Source of the DNA: Candidatus Omnitrophota bacterium
GTDB lineage: Bacteria > Omnitrophota > Omnitrophia > Omnitrophales > Aquincolibacteriaceae
Direction: 5' to 3'
Length of the DNA stretch: 36,271 bases
NCBI GenBank assembly: GCA_003140935.1
Contig: PLLJ01000036.1
Span: 1-36,271, forward strand
This document shows positions 35,062 through 36,271 of this stretch, one piece after another (position 1 is the stretch's first letter; each line of letters opens with the position of its first letter). Both the position numbers and the translations under genes were made by a program. The notes under the pieces are model-generated. The model was not told where the DNA came from. It ran no database searches and was given only the letters and a program-made list of their open reading frames with translations.

Positions 35062-35116
35062 TACCGCTTTTTATTTAAATTTAAGGGTATGCGGTATAGC
35101 ACTGTTAACCCTTAAA
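35061..35116 (+). promoter_or_regulatory. Pseudoknot-like paired stems in the atpH-atpA spacer
   Basis: ATACCGC (35,061-35,067) is complementary to GCGGTAT (35,091-35,097), and TTTAAGGGT (35,080-35,088) to ACCCTTAAA (35,108-35,116). The left arm of the second stem lies in the loop of the first and its right arm lies beyond it, the order of an H-type pseudoknot, or of two exclusive hairpins. The atpA ribosome binding site (GGAG at 35,125) starts eight bases after the last arm, so translation control is plausible. Confidence 0.5.
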
Positions 35117-35138
35117 ATATAAATGGAGAACAGTACTA

Positions 35139-36271
35139 ATGCTTAAACCCGAAGAAGTCACACAGGCCATTCAAAAAGAGATCCAGAAATACGAAACAAA
35201 ACTCGAGATGCAGTCGGTCGGTTATGTCCTGCAGGTGGGCGACGGCATCGCCCGCGTGTATGGCTTGGACGAAGTGATGGCCGGAGAATTGGTCACATTT
35301 CACGACGGAACGACGGGCTTGGTGCTGAATCTTGAACCGCACCACGTTGGTGTGGTCATCTTGGGCGAAGACAGCGGTATTAAAGAAGGCGATCAGGTCA
35401 AACGCACGGGCAAGATCGCGCAGGTGCCGGTGGGCGACGCGCTCAAAGGCCGCGTCATTAATCCGCTGGGCGTGCCGCTCGACGGCAAAGGCCCGATCGT
35501 TTCGAAAAAAACACGACCGATCGAATCCCTTCCCCCGTCCGTCGTCCAGCGCCAGCCGGTGAAAGAACCGCTGCAGACCGGCATCAAGGCCATCGACGCG
35601 CTGATCCCCATCGGCCGGGGCCAGCGCGAACTGATCATCGGCGACCGCAAGACGGGCAAAACCGCTATCGCCGTTGACGCAATAATTAATCAAAAGGGAC
35701 AAAATGTAATCTGTGTTTACGTCGCCATCGGTCAAAAGGATTCCACCGTCGCCGAAATAGTCGAGACGCTCAGGCGTCATGGTGCGATGGATTACACGGT
35801 TGTGGTTGCTGCTGCCGCCGCCGACAGCGCACCTATGCAGTACATAGCGCCTTACGCGGGCTGCGCTATAGCGGAGCATTTTATGTATGAGCAGCACCGC
35901 GACACGCTTTGCATTTACGACGACCTTAGCAAGCACGCGGTCGCGTATCGTCAGTTGAGCTTGCTGCTGCGGCGTCCTCCGGGCCGAGAGGCGTATCCGG
36001 GCGACATATTCTACCTGCACAGCCGGCTTCTTGAACGAAGCGTGAAACTTTCTGATGCGCTTGGCGGCGGTTCGCTCACGGCATTACCCATAATCGAAAC
36101 ACTCGAAGGTCAGGTCTCCGCCTATATTCCCACCAACGTTATTTCAATCACCGACGGCCAGATTTATTTACAGAAAGACCTTTTCCACGCAGGCATCAGG
36201 CCCGCTGTTGACGTCGGGATAAGCGTCAGTCGAGTTGGCGGAAACGCACAGGTCGCCGCGATGAAACGCGT
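35139..36271 (+). CDS. atpA: ATP synthase F1 subunit alpha, N-terminal part (cut by window edge)
   Basis: Alpha alternates with beta in the head and holds the non-catalytic nucleotides. The visible 377 codons are open without a frameshift. They include the N-terminal barrel ([20 protein letters not shown]), the P-loop GDRKTGKT (168-175), [20 protein letters not shown] and the signature [24 protein letters not shown] lies ten bases before the ATG at 35,139. Isoleucine codon use changes sharply after codon 181: none of the first 16 Ile codons is ATA, but seven of the next 17 are, and AGG arginine codons also appear. The protein stays normal. The change starts at the conserved P-loop, which suggests recombination or a chimeric join. 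Confidence 0.95.
   Translation, partial: MLKPEEVTQAIQKEIQKYETKLEMQSVGYVLQVGDGIARVYGLDEVMAGELVTFHDGTTGLVLNLEPHHVGVVILGEDSGIKEGDQVKRTGKIAQVPVGDALKGRVINPLGVPLDGKGPIVSKKTRPIESLPPSVVQRQPVKEPLQTGIKAIDALIPIGRGQRELIIGDRKTGKTAIAVDAIINQKGQNVICVYVAIGQKDSTVAEIVETLRRHGAMDYTVVVAAAAADSAPMQYIAPYAGCAIAEHFMYEQHRDTLCIYDDLSKHAVAYRQLSLLLRRPPGREAYPGDIFYLHSRLLERSVKLSDALGGGSLTALPIIETLEGQVSAYIPTNVISITDGQIYLQKDLFHAGIRPAVDVGISVSRVGGNAQVAAMKR

Noticed and set aside
35136..36020. 294-codon open frame antisense to atpA
   Set aside because: It runs opposite to a full, motif-bearing atpA frame; its composition is that of an antisense shadow.
1..36271. CRISPR arrays, insertion sequences, prophage or defence genes
   Set aside because: No regularly spaced repeats, transposase, integrase or phage-like proteins were seen on either strand.

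Overview
The window is a bacterial translation and transcription supercluster on the minus strand (about 1-31,470), a lone minus-strand membrane-protein gene (31,600-32,358), and the start of an F-type ATP synthase operon on the plus strand (32,521 to the right edge). Gene content, clear Shine-Dalgarno sequences and an AsmA-like protein point to a free-living diderm bacterium with moderately high GC. EF-Tu has an altered switch I, tuf sits at the head of the cluster next to tRNA-Thr and tRNA-Trp, and L30 is missing. I associate this combination with the PVC/Omnitrophota neighbourhood. That placement is an inference from memory and was not tested by phylogeny.

Read in the direction of transcription (right to left), the cluster runs: consensus promoter (31,438-31,465), tRNA-Thr, tuf, a structured spacer with a terminator-like hairpin, rpmG, tRNA-Trp, secE, nusG, rplK, rplA, rplJ, rplL, rpoB, rpoC, rpsL, rpsG, fusA. 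The S10 block follows: rpsJ, rplC, rplD, rplW, rplB, rpsS, rplV, rpsC, rplP, rpmC, rpsQ. Next is the spc block: rplN, rplX, rplE, rpsN, rpsH, rplF, rplR, rpsE, rplO, secY, adk, map, infA, rpmJ. The alpha block ends the run: rpsM, rpsK, rpsD, rpoA, rplQ, and then the start of an aminotransferase gene cut by the left edge. Spacing is tight, with many ATGA or TAATG overlaps, so much of the run is probably co-transcribed. The exceptions are spacers of 50-155 nt that carry hairpins. Together these genes supply ribosomal proteins, RNA polymerase core subunits, elongation factors, the Sec channel and N-terminal methionine removal.

On the right, a sigma70-like promoter at 32,521-32,549 precedes atpZ, atpB, atpE, atpF, atpH and atpA (partial). 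These encode the membrane rotor and stator and the first part of the catalytic head of ATP synthase.

Most of the window is conventional. The items worth a second look are: an abrupt change in isoleucine codon use inside atpA at the Walker A motif (recombination or a chimeric assembly); a pseudoknot-like pair of stems just before atpA; a structured spacer ending in a terminator-like hairpin between tuf and rpmG; a nested hairpin between rplF and rplR; related-looking GTACG/GGCG palindromes in several spacers; and an L17 protein with a long charged tail ending in an amphipathic helix. I saw no CRISPR array, insertion sequence, prophage or defence system.
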